Source: RGIG5057 sp036653755 (GTDB lineage Bacteria; Bacillota; Clostridia; TANB77; CAG-465). Taken from it: 31,978 nucleotides of DNA. The translations under genes were made by a program, and so were the position numbers. Location of the stretch: assembly GCA_036653755.1 (NCBI GenBank), contig JAVVTJ010000007.1, forward strand, positions 1-31,978, in the 5' to 3' direction. Positions 8,479 through 18,563 of the stretch are shown here, piece by piece (the first letter of the stretch is position 1; each line of letters opens with the position of its first letter). The notes under the pieces are model-generated. The model was given only the letters and a program-made list of their open reading frames with translations, was not told where the DNA came from and made no database searches.

Positions 8479-10152
8479 CTATTTTAATTTTAAAATTCCC
8501 TTATTTATTCTATTTTTAACCTCAGATTCTCCTAGAACCTGCATAATAGAATAAATATCTGGCGTATTTTTTCTATTAGTAATACTAATACGAATAATAC
8601 TTGCAACATCTGCTGTACTTCCTATATAACTTTCAGGACTTAATTTATATTGTTTCATATCTGTACAAAATCCTAAATTTTCTGCTATAATTTTAACTTT
8701 ATTAAACCAAGAATCTTTATCATCTAAATGATTATATATTTCTAAATATTTATTTAATACTTCTGTTATAACAGAAGTTGTAATTTTATCATTTATATCA
8801 AAATTATATCCATTACTTAAATCTTCTTCAAATTTATTGTTAAAGAAATAAAAGAAATTAGGCATTACATCTTCATATTTAATTAAATCTTTACGTATTT
8901 TTTTTGTATTGTCTCTTTCTATACCAAATATTTTTAAACTATATTTTAAATCTTTATTTAATAACTCATAAACTTCATTATTGAACTCTTTAGACCAAAT
9001 TAAAATATTATCTAATAACTCATAACTTGTAAGTTTTGATATATATTCTTTACTTATATCGTTTAATTTTAACATATCAAACAAAGCACCTGATGAATTC
9101 ATTTTTTCTAATCTAACATTAAAATCAAAAATATTTAAATCAGGATTTTTAGCTCTCCATATTTCAAAATCTGAATTTATAACAGAAAGCAAATATTCAA
9201 GTACTGCATCTGTAGGATAACCTGATTCTAGAAAATATGATACTGCTGCCTCTTTATCCTTACGTTTACTAAGTTTACGCTTACTTGCCACACCATCTAA
9301 TTTCATTATAGTTGGAAAATGAGCAAACTTAGGAAGTTCAAAGCCCATTTTTTCAAATAACTCTATATGTATTGGAACAGAAGGTATCCATTCTTCACCT
9401 CTCATAACATGTGTTGTTCTCATAAAATGATCATCACAAACATGAGCAAAATGATATGTTGGAAGTTCATCTGATTTAATCAAAACAATATCTTGATCAT
9501 TTTCAGCAATTTCAATTTTACCTCTTATTAAATCAACAAAAGATACTTTTTTTAAATGATTACCACTACTTTTAAGTCTTACTATATATTTTTCGCCAGA
9601 TTTAATTCTAGAAATCATTTCATCAACTGATATATTTCTACATCTTGCATATATTCCATAATATCCAGGTATTTGTTTATTTTTTTCTTGTATTTGTCTT
9701 GTAGAATTTAACATCTCACTTGTACAAAAACAAGGATATGCAAGTCCATTTGCTACTAAATATTTAGCACAAATTTTATATATTTCTTCTCTTTTACTTT
9801 GAGTATATGGACCATAATTACCTACTTCTTCTGTATCTGATATAACACCCTCATCAGTTGTTATTCCAAATCTTTTCATCTCAGCAGTAAGCAGTGATAC
9901 ACTACCTTCTACTTCTCTTTTTTTATCAGTATCTTCAATTCTTAAATAGAAAACTCCATTTGTTTGACTTGCTATTTTTTTATTTACTAATGATGTAAAT
10001 AAAGCTCCTGTATGTAAAAAACCAGTTGGAGAAGGTGCAAATCTTGTTACTGCACCTTCTACACTTCTTTTAGGATATAGTTTTTCTAAATCTTCAACTG
10101 TTTTATTAATATTAGGAAACATTAAATTACTTAGTTCTATATATTTTTCCAT
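8479..10152 (-). CDS. gltX: Glutamyl-tRNA synthetase
   Basis: Class I synthetase for tRNA-Glu, about 557 residues. It has the HIGH-equivalent in APSPTGFLHTGA (residues about 40-51) after a short N-terminal extension. A zinc-type region CFCTS...YGIYARC follows, then the specificity segment HVMRGEEWIPS and KMSKS as KLSKRKD. The helical anticodon-binding C-terminus follows. The frame opens with a TTG at 10158, but AAAGGTG is better spaced to the ATG at 10152. It lies 21 bases after rnj and 11 bases before ileS on the same strand, so all three are probably one operon. No T-box leader is visible before it. Confidence 0.93.
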   Translation of the reverse strand: MEKYIELSNLMFPNINKTVEDLEKLYPKRSVEGAVTRFAPSPTGFLHTGALFTSLVNKKIASQTNGVFYLRIEDTDKKREVEGSVSLLTAEMKRFGITTDEGVISDTEEVGNYGPYTQSKREEIYKICAKYLVANGLAYPCFCTSEMLNSTRQIQEKNKQIPGYYGIYARCRNISVDEMISRIKSGEKYIVRLKSSGNHLKKVSFVDLIRGKIEIAENDQDIVLIKSDELPTYHFAHVCDDHFMRTTHVMRGEEWIPSVPIHIELFEKMGFELPKFAHFPTIMKLDGVASKRKLSKRKDKEAAVSYFLESGYPTDAVLEYLLSVINSDFEIWRAKNPDLNIFDFNVRLEKMNSSGALFDMLKLNDISKEYISKLTSYELLDNILIWSKEFNNEVYELLNKDLKYSLKIFGIERDNTKKIRKDLIKYEDVMPNFFYFFNNKFEEDLSNGYNFDINDKITTSVITEVLNKYLEIYNHLDDKDSWFNKVKIIAENLGFCTDMKQYKLSPESYIGSTADVASIIRISITNRKNTPDIYSIMQVLGESEVKNRINKGILKLK

Positions 10153-10173
10153 AATCAATCACACCTTTATTAT

Positions 10174-12154
10174 TTATTTTTGTTCATTAATTTCTTTTTT
10201 AGCTTTAACATATGTTTCAATATCAACTTCTGATATTATTGGAAGTACCATAGGTTCACGTTTTGTCTTTTTATATACAAATTCTACTAAAGCATCTCTT
10301 ACATTACTTTTTATAGTTGACCATTCATATTGTTTATTTCTTATACAAAGTTCTAATTCTTCTTTTGCAACAGTCTTTATATCATCCATTAACGCTTCAT
10401 TTTCTCTTACATATACAAATCCACGAGTTACAATTTCAGGACCTGCTACAATACTTGCAGTTTTTCTATCCATAGTTATAATAACTATAATCATACCATT
10501 TTCAGATAAAAGTTGTCTATCACGAAGAACTATATTACCAATATCACCAACACCTAAACCATCTACAAGAACAATACCTGATGCAACTTGCATACCTTTT
10601 TTAACTATTCCATTACTTATTTCTAATGTTTTACCATTATCCATAATAAATATATTTTCTTTTGGAGTACCTAAACTTACAGCTATTTCTCCATGATGTT
10701 TTAAAAATCTAAACTCTCCATGAACTGGCATAAAGTATTTTGGTTTTACTAAACTCAACATAAGTTTTAACTCTTCTTGACATGCATGGCCAGAAACATG
10801 AACATCAGCTAATTGATTGTAAATAACTTCTGCTCCTAATTTTTCTAATTCATCAATTACTCTACTAATTGATTTTTCATTTCCAGGAATTGGAGAAGAT
10901 GAAAATATAACTAAATCATCTGGTGTTATTGCTACTTTTCTATGTTCTCCAGCAGACATTCTAGAAAGTGCTGCCATAGGTTCTCCTTGTGAACCTGTTG
11001 TTATAATAACAACTTGTTCTGGATTATATATATCTAATTTATCTATATCAATTATTGTTCCCTCTGGAGCTGTTATATATCCGAAGCTCTGTTCCAACTT
11101 TTATAACATTTACCATACTACGACCAACAACTGCTACTTTTCTTTTACATTTTACCGCTGTATTTATTATTTGTTGCATTCTATGAATATTAGAAGCAAA
11201 TGTTGCTACTATAATTCTTTTATTACAATTTATAAATATTCTATCAAATTCTGCTCCAACTTTTCTCTCAGACATTGTATGTCCTGGACGTTCTACGTTA
11301 GTACTATCACTCATTAAAAGTGTTACACCTTGACTACCAAGTTCAGCAAATCTACTAAAATCCATCATTCCACCATCAATTGGTGTATAATCAACTTTAA
11401 AATCTCCTGTATGAACTACAACTCCTTCCGGTGTTGTTATAGCTATTGCACAACTATCTGCTATTGAATGAGTTACACGTATAAACTCAATTTTCATTTT
11501 TCCAATTGCAATAACATCTCTTGGCTCAACATATCTTAAATCTGTTGTTTTATCTAATTTATGTTCTACTAATTTAGCTTTAACTAAACCAAGTGTTAAT
11601 TTTGTACCATATATTGGAACATTAATTTTCTTTAAGAAAAATGGTATTGAACCTATATGATCTTCATGTCCATGAGTTAAAAATAAAGCTTTAACTTTTT
11701 CTTTATTTTTTTCTAAATATGTTATGTCAGGTATAACTAAATCTACTCCTAACATCTCATCTCCTGGAAAAGCTAAACCACAATCTATAATTATAATATC
11801 ACTACCATATTCAAAAACTGTCATATTTTTTCCTATTTCATTAAGGCCACCTAGTGGTATTATTTTTAATTTTAACTTACTGCTATTTTGGTTATTATTT
11901 AAATTATTGTTATTTGTATTATTTACTTTTTTAGTTTCAACTACATTTCCTTCAAATTCAACTTTATTTTTTGAATTTAATTTTTTATGTGTATCTTTTA
12001 CTAAATTTTCATTTTTCATGTATTCTTCTGTTACTTTTCTTTTATTATTCATTTCTTTTGTATTATTTATCTCTTCTTTTTTTATATTATTTTTTACAAA
12101 TCCAAATCTATTATTATTTGAATTTATCTTACTTTCTTCTTTTTTTTCAAACAT
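10174..12154 (-). CDS. rnj: Ribonuclease J, with +1 frameshift at a CGG codon
   Basis: Metallo-beta-lactamase/beta-CASP ribonuclease with endo- and 5' exo-activity, central to Firmicute mRNA turnover. A low-complexity Asn/Lys-rich extension of about 90 residues precedes the conserved domain (KIIPLGGLNEIGKN). The metal site HGHEDHIG and GDFKVD follow, then GRSMVNVIKVGTEL, where CGG (11083-11081, codon 358) breaks the frame. Skipping C gives GYITAPEG, exactly the RNase J continuation, followed by TTGSQGEPMAALSRM, HVSGHACQEE, MPVHGEFR and the C-terminal dimerisation domain. The restored length is 659 residues. The frame opens at 12166, but GGAGG lies just after that ATG, so translation should start at the ATG at 12154. 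Without the shift the beta-CASP domain is cut in two. Confidence 0.93.
11080..11086 (-). other. +1 frameshift site in rnj (CTT CGG A)
   Basis: ACA GAG CTT, C skipped, GGA TAT ATA reads T-E-L-G-Y-I as in RNase J proteins. The zero frame continues 11 codons to TGA with a sequence unrelated to the family. Confidence 0.88.
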
Positions 12155-12361
12155 TATTTCCTCCATCTATATGTAATTTTACATATCATTATTTTATACA
12201 ATTATTTTTATTAAATACACAAATACAAGGTATATTACTATACCAAATAACATTAACTTTGTTTTTCACCCGACCAAAATTTATATAAATTACATATATC
12301 AGCATAATATATATAATTTAATTAAATCTAATTTAAGTGTAATACCACTTTTAACATATAT

Positions 12362-12390
12362 ATTATACATTATTTTTGTACATAAGTCAA
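12362..12390 (-). promoter_or_regulatory. Sigma-A promoter of rnj-gltX-ileS
   Basis: Minus strand TTGACT, 17-nt spacer, TATAAT. Transcription would start near 12355, about 200 bases before the rnj start. Confidence 0.78.
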
Positions 12391-12446
12391 ATAAATATTC
12401 AAAATATATTATTACTATTTACTATGTAAGAAAAAGTAATATTTTT

Positions 12447-12469
12447 AAAAAATTATATATCAATAATTT
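12447..12469 (-). terminator. Weak hairpin terminator after recG
   Basis: Seven-base AT-only arms (12450-12456, 12463-12469) precede a short U run on the minus strand, just beyond the recG stop. Confidence 0.35.
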
Positions 12470-12478
12470 AGCTTTATA

Positions 12479-14540
12479 TTACATACCAATATTTTTAAGT
12501 TGCTCTCCATATGAAGAATATATCTCTTCTTTTAACACTTTATTTTCTTCTTTTTCAAGTAAAATATCATCTTTTAAAATTTCTTTTGCAACATTTTGTG
12601 TAACTGCTAAAACTTTCATATCTTTTAATAAATCCGCAAGTTTAAATTCAGGAAGTCCACTTTGTCTTATACCAAAAAAATCTCCTGGACCTCTTAGTTC
12701 TAAATCTTTTTCAGCTATCTTAAATCCATCATTACTTTTTTCCATTATTTTTAATCTTTCCATAACTTTTGATGATCTATTACTACTTTTTAATATACAA
12801 TATGATTCATGCTCTCCTCTACCTACTCTTCCTCTTAATTGATGCAAAGCAGCAAGTCCAAATCTATCAGCATTTTCAATAATCATAAGTGTTGCATTAG
12901 GTACATTTACGCCTACTTCAATTACAGTTGTAGATACTAAAATATTAAACTGATTATTTTTAAATCTTTCCATAACTTCATCTTTTTCTTTTGATTTCAT
13001 TTTTCCATGTATAAATTCTGTTTTAAATTGTTTTAATTCTCCGCTTATGTATTCATTATACGTTTCAGTAACTGATTTAAGTTCTAAACTATCATTTTCT
13101 TCAACTAACGGACATACAACATATACTTGTCTTCCTTTATTTATTTCTTTAGCTATAAATGAATTTATACGCGTTTCATAACTTTTATCAACAGCAAAAG
13201 TTTGAATATATTTTCTACCTGGTGGAAGTTCATCAATTATACTTAAATCTAAATCTCCATATAACATTAAAGCTAGCGTTCTAGGTATTGGAGTAGCAGT
13301 CATTACTAATGTTTCAACTTCATTAGATTTATTACTTAATTTCATTCTTTGTTTTACACCAAATCTATGTTGCTCATCAGTTATAACTAAACCTAAATTT
13401 TTAAACTGTACATTATCTTCTATTAATGAATGAGTTCCAAAAATAATATTAATTTCACCATTTTTTAACTTTTCAATAATTTTTTCTTTTTGTTTTTTAG
13501 TAGTAGTGGATGTTATAATCCCACAAACAAAACCGAAGATTATCAAAATATGGTTTAAGTCCTAAATAATGCTGATTTGCAAGTATTGTAGTAGGAGCCA
13601 TCATTGCTGCTTGACAACCATTTATACAAGCTATATAAATAGCAGAAGCTGCAACAATAGTTTTACCACTACCAACATCTCCTTGTATCATTCTATTCAT
13701 AACTTTTGTAGATGACATATCATTTTTTATTTCATTTACAACTTTTTTTTGTGCATTAGTAAATTCAAAAGGAATAAGTTTCAAAAAATTAGTTAAATCA
13801 GTATTTTTAAAATTATTAATTTTAGCTATTTTACATGTATTACCTTTAATTAATTGAAGTGCTATTGTAAGCATAAAAAGTTCATTAAAAATAAGCCTTT
13901 TTCGAGCAATTGCAACTTCATTAAAATCTTTAGGAAAATGAATTTTTAAGCTTGCATAATCTATATCACATAAGTTATATTTTTTTCTTAAATTTTCATT
14001 TAATATTTCTGGTAATTTTATATTACTTTCAAATATATTAGAAATTAAATTAAATAAATATTTTTGACTAAGTCCATTAGTTAAAGGATAAATTGGATAT
14101 ACACCCATAATTTTAAATAATTCATATTTGTTATATATACTAGCATTTTGAATAACAAACATACCTTTTTGATTTTCTACTTTTCCATAAAAAACATACT
14201 CAGTGTCTTCTTTAAAAAAATCACTTAAATAATTTTGATTAAACCAAACCATCAAACAAGTTTCACTTCCATCAGTTACATATAACTTATGAATAGTAAG
14301 CTTATTTCTTGTTCTTTGAATATTTATATTACCACTAATTTTAGCTACAAATAATACATTTTCACCAGATATAAACTCAGCTATTTTTCTTATTTGCGTT
14401 CTATCTTCATATACTCTTGGATAATACTCAATTAAATCTTTAACTGTATTTAATCCTATTTTATTAAATATACCAGCTTTAACAGGACCTACTCCTTTTA
14501 AAAACTGTATATTAGTATTTAAATCTATTTTATTTTCCAT
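12479..14540 (-). CDS. recG: ATP-dependent DNA helicase RecG, with +1 frameshift at a CGG codon
   Basis: Branch-migrating helicase that remodels stalled forks and Holliday junctions. The first frame gives the wedge/OB domain (LKGVGPVKAGIF, YYPRVYEDR), Walker A GDVGSGKT and motif Ia APTTILANQHY. It reaches CGG at codon 336 (13535-13533) after YFDNL. Skipping C continues as GFVCGIITSTTTKKQK, the expected segment before motif II DEQHRFG. TATPIPRTLALMLYGDLD, the helicase-C motifs (VIEVGVNVPNAT, QLRGRVGRGE) and RGPGDFFGIRQSGLPEF follow. The restored length is 686 residues, typical for RecG. Neither half alone could be a helicase. It has its own promoter. Confidence 0.93.
13532..13538 (-). other. 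+1 frameshift site in recG (CTT CGG T)
   Basis: GAT AAT CTT, C skipped, GGT TTT GTT reads D-N-L-G-F-V. This is the only site followed by T, so the new glycine codon is GGT, not GGA. The zero-frame stop TAA comes 12 codons later. Confidence 0.88.
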
Positions 14541-14565
14541 ATATACACCACCATTTTATATATTT

Positions 14566-14594
14566 ATTATATCAAACATACGTTTTTAAGTCAA
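14566..14594 (-). promoter_or_regulatory. Sigma-A promoter of recG
   Basis: Minus strand TTGACT, 17-nt spacer, TATAAT, about 25 bases before the recG start. Confidence 0.78.
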
Positions 14595-14655
14595 GCTTTT
14601 TATTTAAAATAATACTTATTAACACGTTTCTTACAATCTACTACATTTAACGACA

Positions 14656-14691
14656 AAAGTATCATAGCAAATATTTATGCTATGATACTTT
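14656..14691 (-). terminator. Terminator after leuS
   Basis: Fourteen-base perfect arms (14656-14669, 14678-14691) with an 8-nt loop start six bases past the leuS stop; a short U tract follows on the minus strand. Confidence 0.75.
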
Positions 14692-14696
14692 ATAAT

Positions 14697-17111
14697 TTAT
14701 CCTATAACTACATTAATCATTCTACCTTTAACAACTATAACTTTACGTATTTGTTTTCCTTCAGGTATATATTTTAATAATTTTTCATCTTTTTTAATAT
14801 ATTCTTCTATTTGTTTTTCATTTAAACTGCTATCTATATTAAATTTAAACTTAACTGATGAATTAACAAGTAATGCCATTTCTACTTCATCTGCTACCAT
14901 TTTATTTTCATCATATTCAGGCCATTTAGAATTAAATATATAATTTTCAAATTTAAGCATTTCCCATAACTCTTCAGTTACATGAGGAGCTACTGGATTT
15001 AAAACTTGAAGTAATGGTTTTATATATTTTATATTTACTTTATCATATTTATATAATAAATTTACATATGACATCATACAAGCAATAGCTGTATTATACT
15101 TCATTTCTTCATAATCAGATGTTACTTTCTTAATCATTAAGTTCATTTGTCTATCTAACTCTTTATCTAATATTTCTTCATTTGTTGCTAGATCTTGTAA
15201 TCTCATAACTCTATCTAAAAACTTTTTAGCACCTTTTACTCCATTTTCAGACCAAGGAGCACTTTGTGAATAATCACCTATAAACAAAATATATGTTCTT
15301 AAAGTATCAGCTCCAAATTCTTTTATTATATCATCTGGATTTACTACATTTCCTTTTGATTTAGACATTTTATCTCCATCAGGCCCTAATATTAATCCTT
15401 GTGTTGAACGTTTTGCGTACGGTTCTTTTGTAGGAACTAAACCAATATCATATAGAAATCTATGCCAAAATCTTGAATAAATTAAATGTCTTGTAACATG
15501 TTCCATACCACCGTTATATTGATCTACTGGAAGCCAATATTTTAATTTATCCTGACTTGCAAATTCACTAATATTATGTGGATCTATATATCTTAAATAA
15601 TACCAACTAGATCCTGCCCATTGTGGCATAGTGTCTGTTTCTCTTTTAGCATCTCTTCCACATTTTGGACATACTGTATTTACCCATGAATCTACTTTTG
15701 CAAGTGGACTCATTCCATCTTCTCCTGGCATAAAATCTTTAACTTCTGGAAGTGTAAGTGGTAAGTCATTAACATTCATAGGAACTAATCCACAATGCTC
15801 ACATTTTATTATTGGAACTGGTTCTCCCCAATATCTTTGTCTTGCAAAAGCCCAATCTTTCATATGATAATTAGTTTTTTTAACTCCTATATTATTTTGA
15901 GTTAAATAATCAAGCATTTTCTCTTGCGCATCTTTTGTATTAAGTCCATTTAAAAATTCTGAATTTATAATTATTCCATCTTCTAAATATGGTTTTTCTA
16001 ACTCTTTTTTAAATGAATTAATACCATCTCCAATTACTTGTTTTACAGGTAAATTGAATTTTTTAGCAAAATCAAAATCTCTATCATCATGAGCTGGAAC
16101 TGCCATTATAGCACCAGTACCATATCCAAGCATTACATAATCAGCTATTAATATTGGTAATTTTTCATTATTTACTGGATTAATACAAGTTAATCCTTTT
16201 AACATAACACCTGTTTTTTCTTTTACAAGTTTAGTTCTTTCAAATTCAGTTTTATCTAACGCTTTTTTTCTATATGCTAAAACTTCATCAAAATTTTCTA
16301 TTTTATTTGCATATTTATCTAACATTTTATGTTCTGGAGCCATTACCATAAAGCTTACTCCAAATATTGTATCTGGCCTTGTTGTATATACTTTTAACTT
16401 TTCACCTGTTCCTTCAATAGGAAATTCAACTTCTGCTCCACAAGAGCGACCAATCCAATTTTCTTGTTCTGCTTTTACTCTTTCTGGAAAATCTAAATTA
16501 TCTAATTCTTCTAATAATTTATCTGCATAATCAGTTATTTTAAGCATCCAAACTTCTTTTTCCATTTGAATTATTTTTGAATCACATCTATCACATACTC
16601 CACCTTGTGATTCTTCATTTGCAAGTATTACTCTACATTTTGGACAATAGTTTACATATGTTTTATCTTTATATGCTAAACCTTTTTCGAATAATTTTAA
16701 AAATATCCATTGTGTCCATTTAAAATATTCTGGATCAGTTGTATCAATTACTCTATCAAAATCAAATGAAAGTCCAACAGCTTTAAGCTGTTTAGTAAAT
16801 GTTTTAATATTTTCATCTGTAACAATTCTAGGATGTATTCCAGTCTTCATTGCATAATTTTCAGTAGGAAGACCAAACGCATCAAATCCTATTGGAAATA
16901 ACACATTATATCCTTTCATACGTTTCATTCTAGATAGTACTTCTATTCCCATAAATGCCCTTGCATGACCTACATGAAGTCCAGCACCTGATGGATATGG
17001 GAACTCAATTAAAGAATAAAATTTCTTTTTATCACAGCAATCCTCTGCATGAAAACATTTTTTACTTTCCCATATTTCTTGCCATTTTTTATCTATTTTT
17101 TTATCATACAT
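14697..17111 (-). CDS. leuS: Leucyl-tRNA synthetase
   Basis: Class I synthetase for tRNA-Leu, 804 residues in one uninterrupted frame, the usual length. The HIGH motif is seen as HVGH in FPYPSGAGLHVGHARA. Zinc-type cysteine pairs (CPKC...CDRC) and the CP1 editing region with TTRPDTIFG and MAVPAHDDRDF follow. A second zinc cluster (CEHC, CPKC) precedes KMSKS in GDKMSKSKGN. The anticodon-binding and C-terminal domains close the protein. GGGAGA precedes the ATG. Unlike ileS it contains no CGG codon. No T-box leader is seen upstream. It is separated from the dGTPase-like gene by a gene remnant, so it may have its own promoter that I could not identify. Confidence 0.95.
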   Translation of the reverse strand: MYDKKIDKKWQEIWESKKCFHAEDCCDKKKFYSLIEFPYPSGAGLHVGHARAFMGIEVLSRMKRMKGYNVLFPIGFDAFGLPTENYAMKTGIHPRIVTDENIKTFTKQLKAVGLSFDFDRVIDTTDPEYFKWTQWIFLKLFEKGLAYKDKTYVNYCPKCRVILANEESQGGVCDRCDSKIIQMEKEVWMLKITDYADKLLEELDNLDFPERVKAEQENWIGRSCGAEVEFPIEGTGEKLKVYTTRPDTIFGVSFMVMAPEHKMLDKYANKIENFDEVLAYRKKALDKTEFERTKLVKEKTGVMLKGLTCINPVNNEKLPILIADYVMLGYGTGAIMAVPAHDDRDFDFAKKFNLPVKQVIGDGINSFKKELEKPYLEDGIIINSEFLNGLNTKDAQEKMLDYLTQNNIGVKKTNYHMKDWAFARQRYWGEPVPIIKCEHCGLVPMNVNDLPLTLPEVKDFMPGEDGMSPLAKVDSWVNTVCPKCGRDAKRETDTMPQWAGSSWYYLRYIDPHNISEFASQDKLKYWLPVDQYNGGMEHVTRHLIYSRFWHRFLYDIGLVPTKEPYAKRSTQGLILGPDGDKMSKSKGNVVNPDDIIKEFGADTLRTYILFIGDYSQSAPWSENGVKGAKKFLDRVMRLQDLATNEEILDKELDRQMNLMIKKVTSDYEEMKYNTAIACMMSYVNLLYKYDKVNIKYIKPLLQVLNPVAPHVTEELWEMLKFENYIFNSKWPEYDENKMVADEVEMALLVNSSVKFKFNIDSSLNEKQIEEYIKKDEKLLKYIPEGKQIRKVIVVKGRMINVVIG

Positions 17112-17129
17112 TTATATCTCTCCCATACT

Positions 17130-17378
17130 TTAATTATTTATTTGCCAATAACCATTTTTATCTGCACCCATTCTTTTTAATAATTTTTTCTTTTTTAATG
17201 TTGATATATTTCTTTCAATTGTTTTAGATGTTGTATTAAGTTTTGCAGATAAACTTAATAGTATAATAGTGCTATCTTTCTCTATTTCATTTAATATATT
17301 TTTTTGTAAATCATTTACACCGACATTTACACCGACATTTACACCGACATTTATATATAGTAATTCTAAATGTTTTGC
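17130..17378 (-). pseudogene. Remnant of a winged-helix regulator (COG2865/Fic-type C-terminus)
   Basis: An open stretch with no start codon encodes HLELLYI, a repeated NVGV unit (four repeats of N-V-G-V/N) and a winged-helix domain ending in KNGYWQINN. The helix-turn-helix region (SAKLNTTSKTIERNISTLKKKKLLKRMG) is well preserved. Putative transcriptional regulators with an AlbA-like domain often end this way, but the rest of such a protein is missing. Just upstream, in another frame, an ATG with GGGG ribosome binding site (17408) opens 14 codons, MNLKEEIRRIRQNI, then TAG; it may be the original start joined to the tail by deletion. No CGG lies at that frame change, so the CGG mechanism does not repair it. 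Confidence 0.65.
17313..17353 (+). repeat. 12-bp tandem repeat, about 3.4 copies
   Basis: The unit ATTTACACCGAC is repeated three times plus a partial copy. On the minus strand it encodes the NVGV repeat of the winged-helix remnant. Copy number in such repeats often varies by slippage. Confidence 0.85.
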
Positions 17379-17411
17379 CTAATTCTTCTAATTTCTTCTT
17401 TTAAATTCATA

Positions 17412-18554
17412 TTAATTTTCCCCTTTATATTTATCATACATTTTAAGTATATATTTATCAGTCATTGAAGCTAAATAATCAATAACTTTTATTTCATTTG
17501 AGTTATTATCAATATATTTCTTATCCATATCATTTAAAAATGTTAAATATATATCATTTGTTTTATCGTTAATTTGAACTGCTTTTAAATAAATATCGAA
17601 TAATTTATTAAACATTTTAGTATATTCTAAAATACTTTCAGTAGAATTTGCTTTTGAATAAATATTATCATAATTAAACTTTTTTAATTTTTTTATTGTA
17701 TTATACATCTCTTGACTCATAGCAATATATGGTTTATCTAAACTATTATATATAACATCTAAAATAATATTATTCATTATATCTTTGTTATTATTTCCTA
17801 CTACATCTGCAATTTCTTTTGAAATTTGATTTTTAGAAAATTTATTCATTTTTTCTGCATCTTCGATATCTTTACCAACATATGCAATTATATCTGCAAT
17901 TCTAACAATACATCCTTCTAATGTCATCGGTTTTAATTTTTTTATATTATCTTCATTTTCATATAAACTATTATATTCATTTAAAAATATATCTATATCT
18001 TTATTTACTGGAAAATATTTATTTGATACAAATTCTCCATTATGACACATAATACCATCTAATACTTGTAATGAAATATTTTTACCTTTTCCGTTATTTT
18101 CAATATTCATTAAAATTCTAACACTTTGTGCATTATGGGAAAATATTTTTCCAGTAGTTTTAAGTGATATATCATTTAAAATTTTCTCACCAACATGTCC
18201 AAATGGAACATGTCCTAAATCATGACCTAAAGCAATAGCTTCGCATAAATCTTCATTTAAGTTAAGAGCTCTTGCAATAGTTCTTGCTGCTTTACTTACA
18301 AATTGAACATGAGTAATTCTTCTTGATATTCCATCATCTTCTATACTATATACCTGCGTTTTGCCCATATACTTGGTAAAAGATACACTATGAACTATTC
18401 TATCAACATCTCTTTCAAATTCTGGTCTTATATCATTTGTCTCTTCGCTTAAAAATTTTATACTGCTACTACTTAAAGTAGCATATTTTGAAAGAATATT
18501 TTCTGTTTTAATCATGTTTTTCTTTACTATATTTTCTAACAAAGTATTTTTCAT
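17412..18554 (-). CDS. dGTPase-like HD-domain phosphohydrolase
   Basis: Deoxynucleoside triphosphate triphosphohydrolase family: releases triphosphate from dNTPs (dGTP in the best known member). The N-terminal part has RDVDRIVHSVSFTKYMGKTQV. The metal-binding HD region follows: RITHVQFVSKAARTIARAL, then GHDLGHVPFGHVGE and the RIADIIAYVGKDIEDA segment near residue 220. The length (about 380) fits the shorter Firmicute members. The frame opens with GTG at 18563, but that lies inside the AGGTGG ribosome binding site, so I use the ATG at 18554. It starts ten bases after the diacylglycerol-kinase-like gene and is probably in the same operon. True substrate is not visible from sequence. Confidence 0.88.
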   Translation of the reverse strand: MKNTLLENIVKKNMIKTENILSKYATLSSSSIKFLSEETNDIRPEFERDVDRIVHSVSFTKYMGKTQVYSIEDDGISRRITHVQFVSKAARTIARALNLNEDLCEAIALGHDLGHVPFGHVGEKILNDISLKTTGKIFSHNAQSVRILMNIENNGKGKNISLQVLDGIMCHNGEFVSNKYFPVNKDIDIFLNEYNSLYENEDNIKKLKPMTLEGCIVRIADIIAYVGKDIEDAEKMNKFSKNQISKEIADVVGNNNKDIMNNIILDVIYNSLDKPYIAMSQEMYNTIKKLKKFNYDNIYSKANSTESILEYTKMFNKLFDIYLKAVQINDKTNDIYLTFLNDMDKKYIDNNSNEIKVIDYLASMTDKYILKMYDKYKGEN

Positions 18555-18563
18555 ATTTTCCAC

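Larger units (their letters stand above)
12155..12478. other. rnj leader and promoter region
   Basis: The gap between recG and rnj holds a consensus minus-strand promoter and about 200 nt of untranslated leader. The leader has small dyads: 12229-12244 (GGTATA/TATACC) and 12169-12186 (ATATGTAA/TTACATAT) next to the ribosome binding site. A weak hairpin follows the recG stop. No gene is seen. Confidence 0.55.

Noticed and set aside
11724..12288. Plus-strand ORFs opposite the rnj N-terminus
   Set aside because: They are mirror images of the low-complexity Asn/Lys extension, giving Phe/Leu-rich shadow frames.
5677..14540. ileS, rnj and recG as pseudogenes or as two-gene splits
   Set aside because: Both halves of each are fully conserved with no other lesions, and the second halves lack starts and ribosome binding sites at the expected place.
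17313..17353. CRISPR-like repeats
   Set aside because: The 12-bp units are contiguous without spacers and encode a protein repeat.
17112..17411. T-box leader upstream of leuS
   Set aside because: No T-box consensus or specifier-type structure is seen; the space is occupied by the winged-helix remnant.
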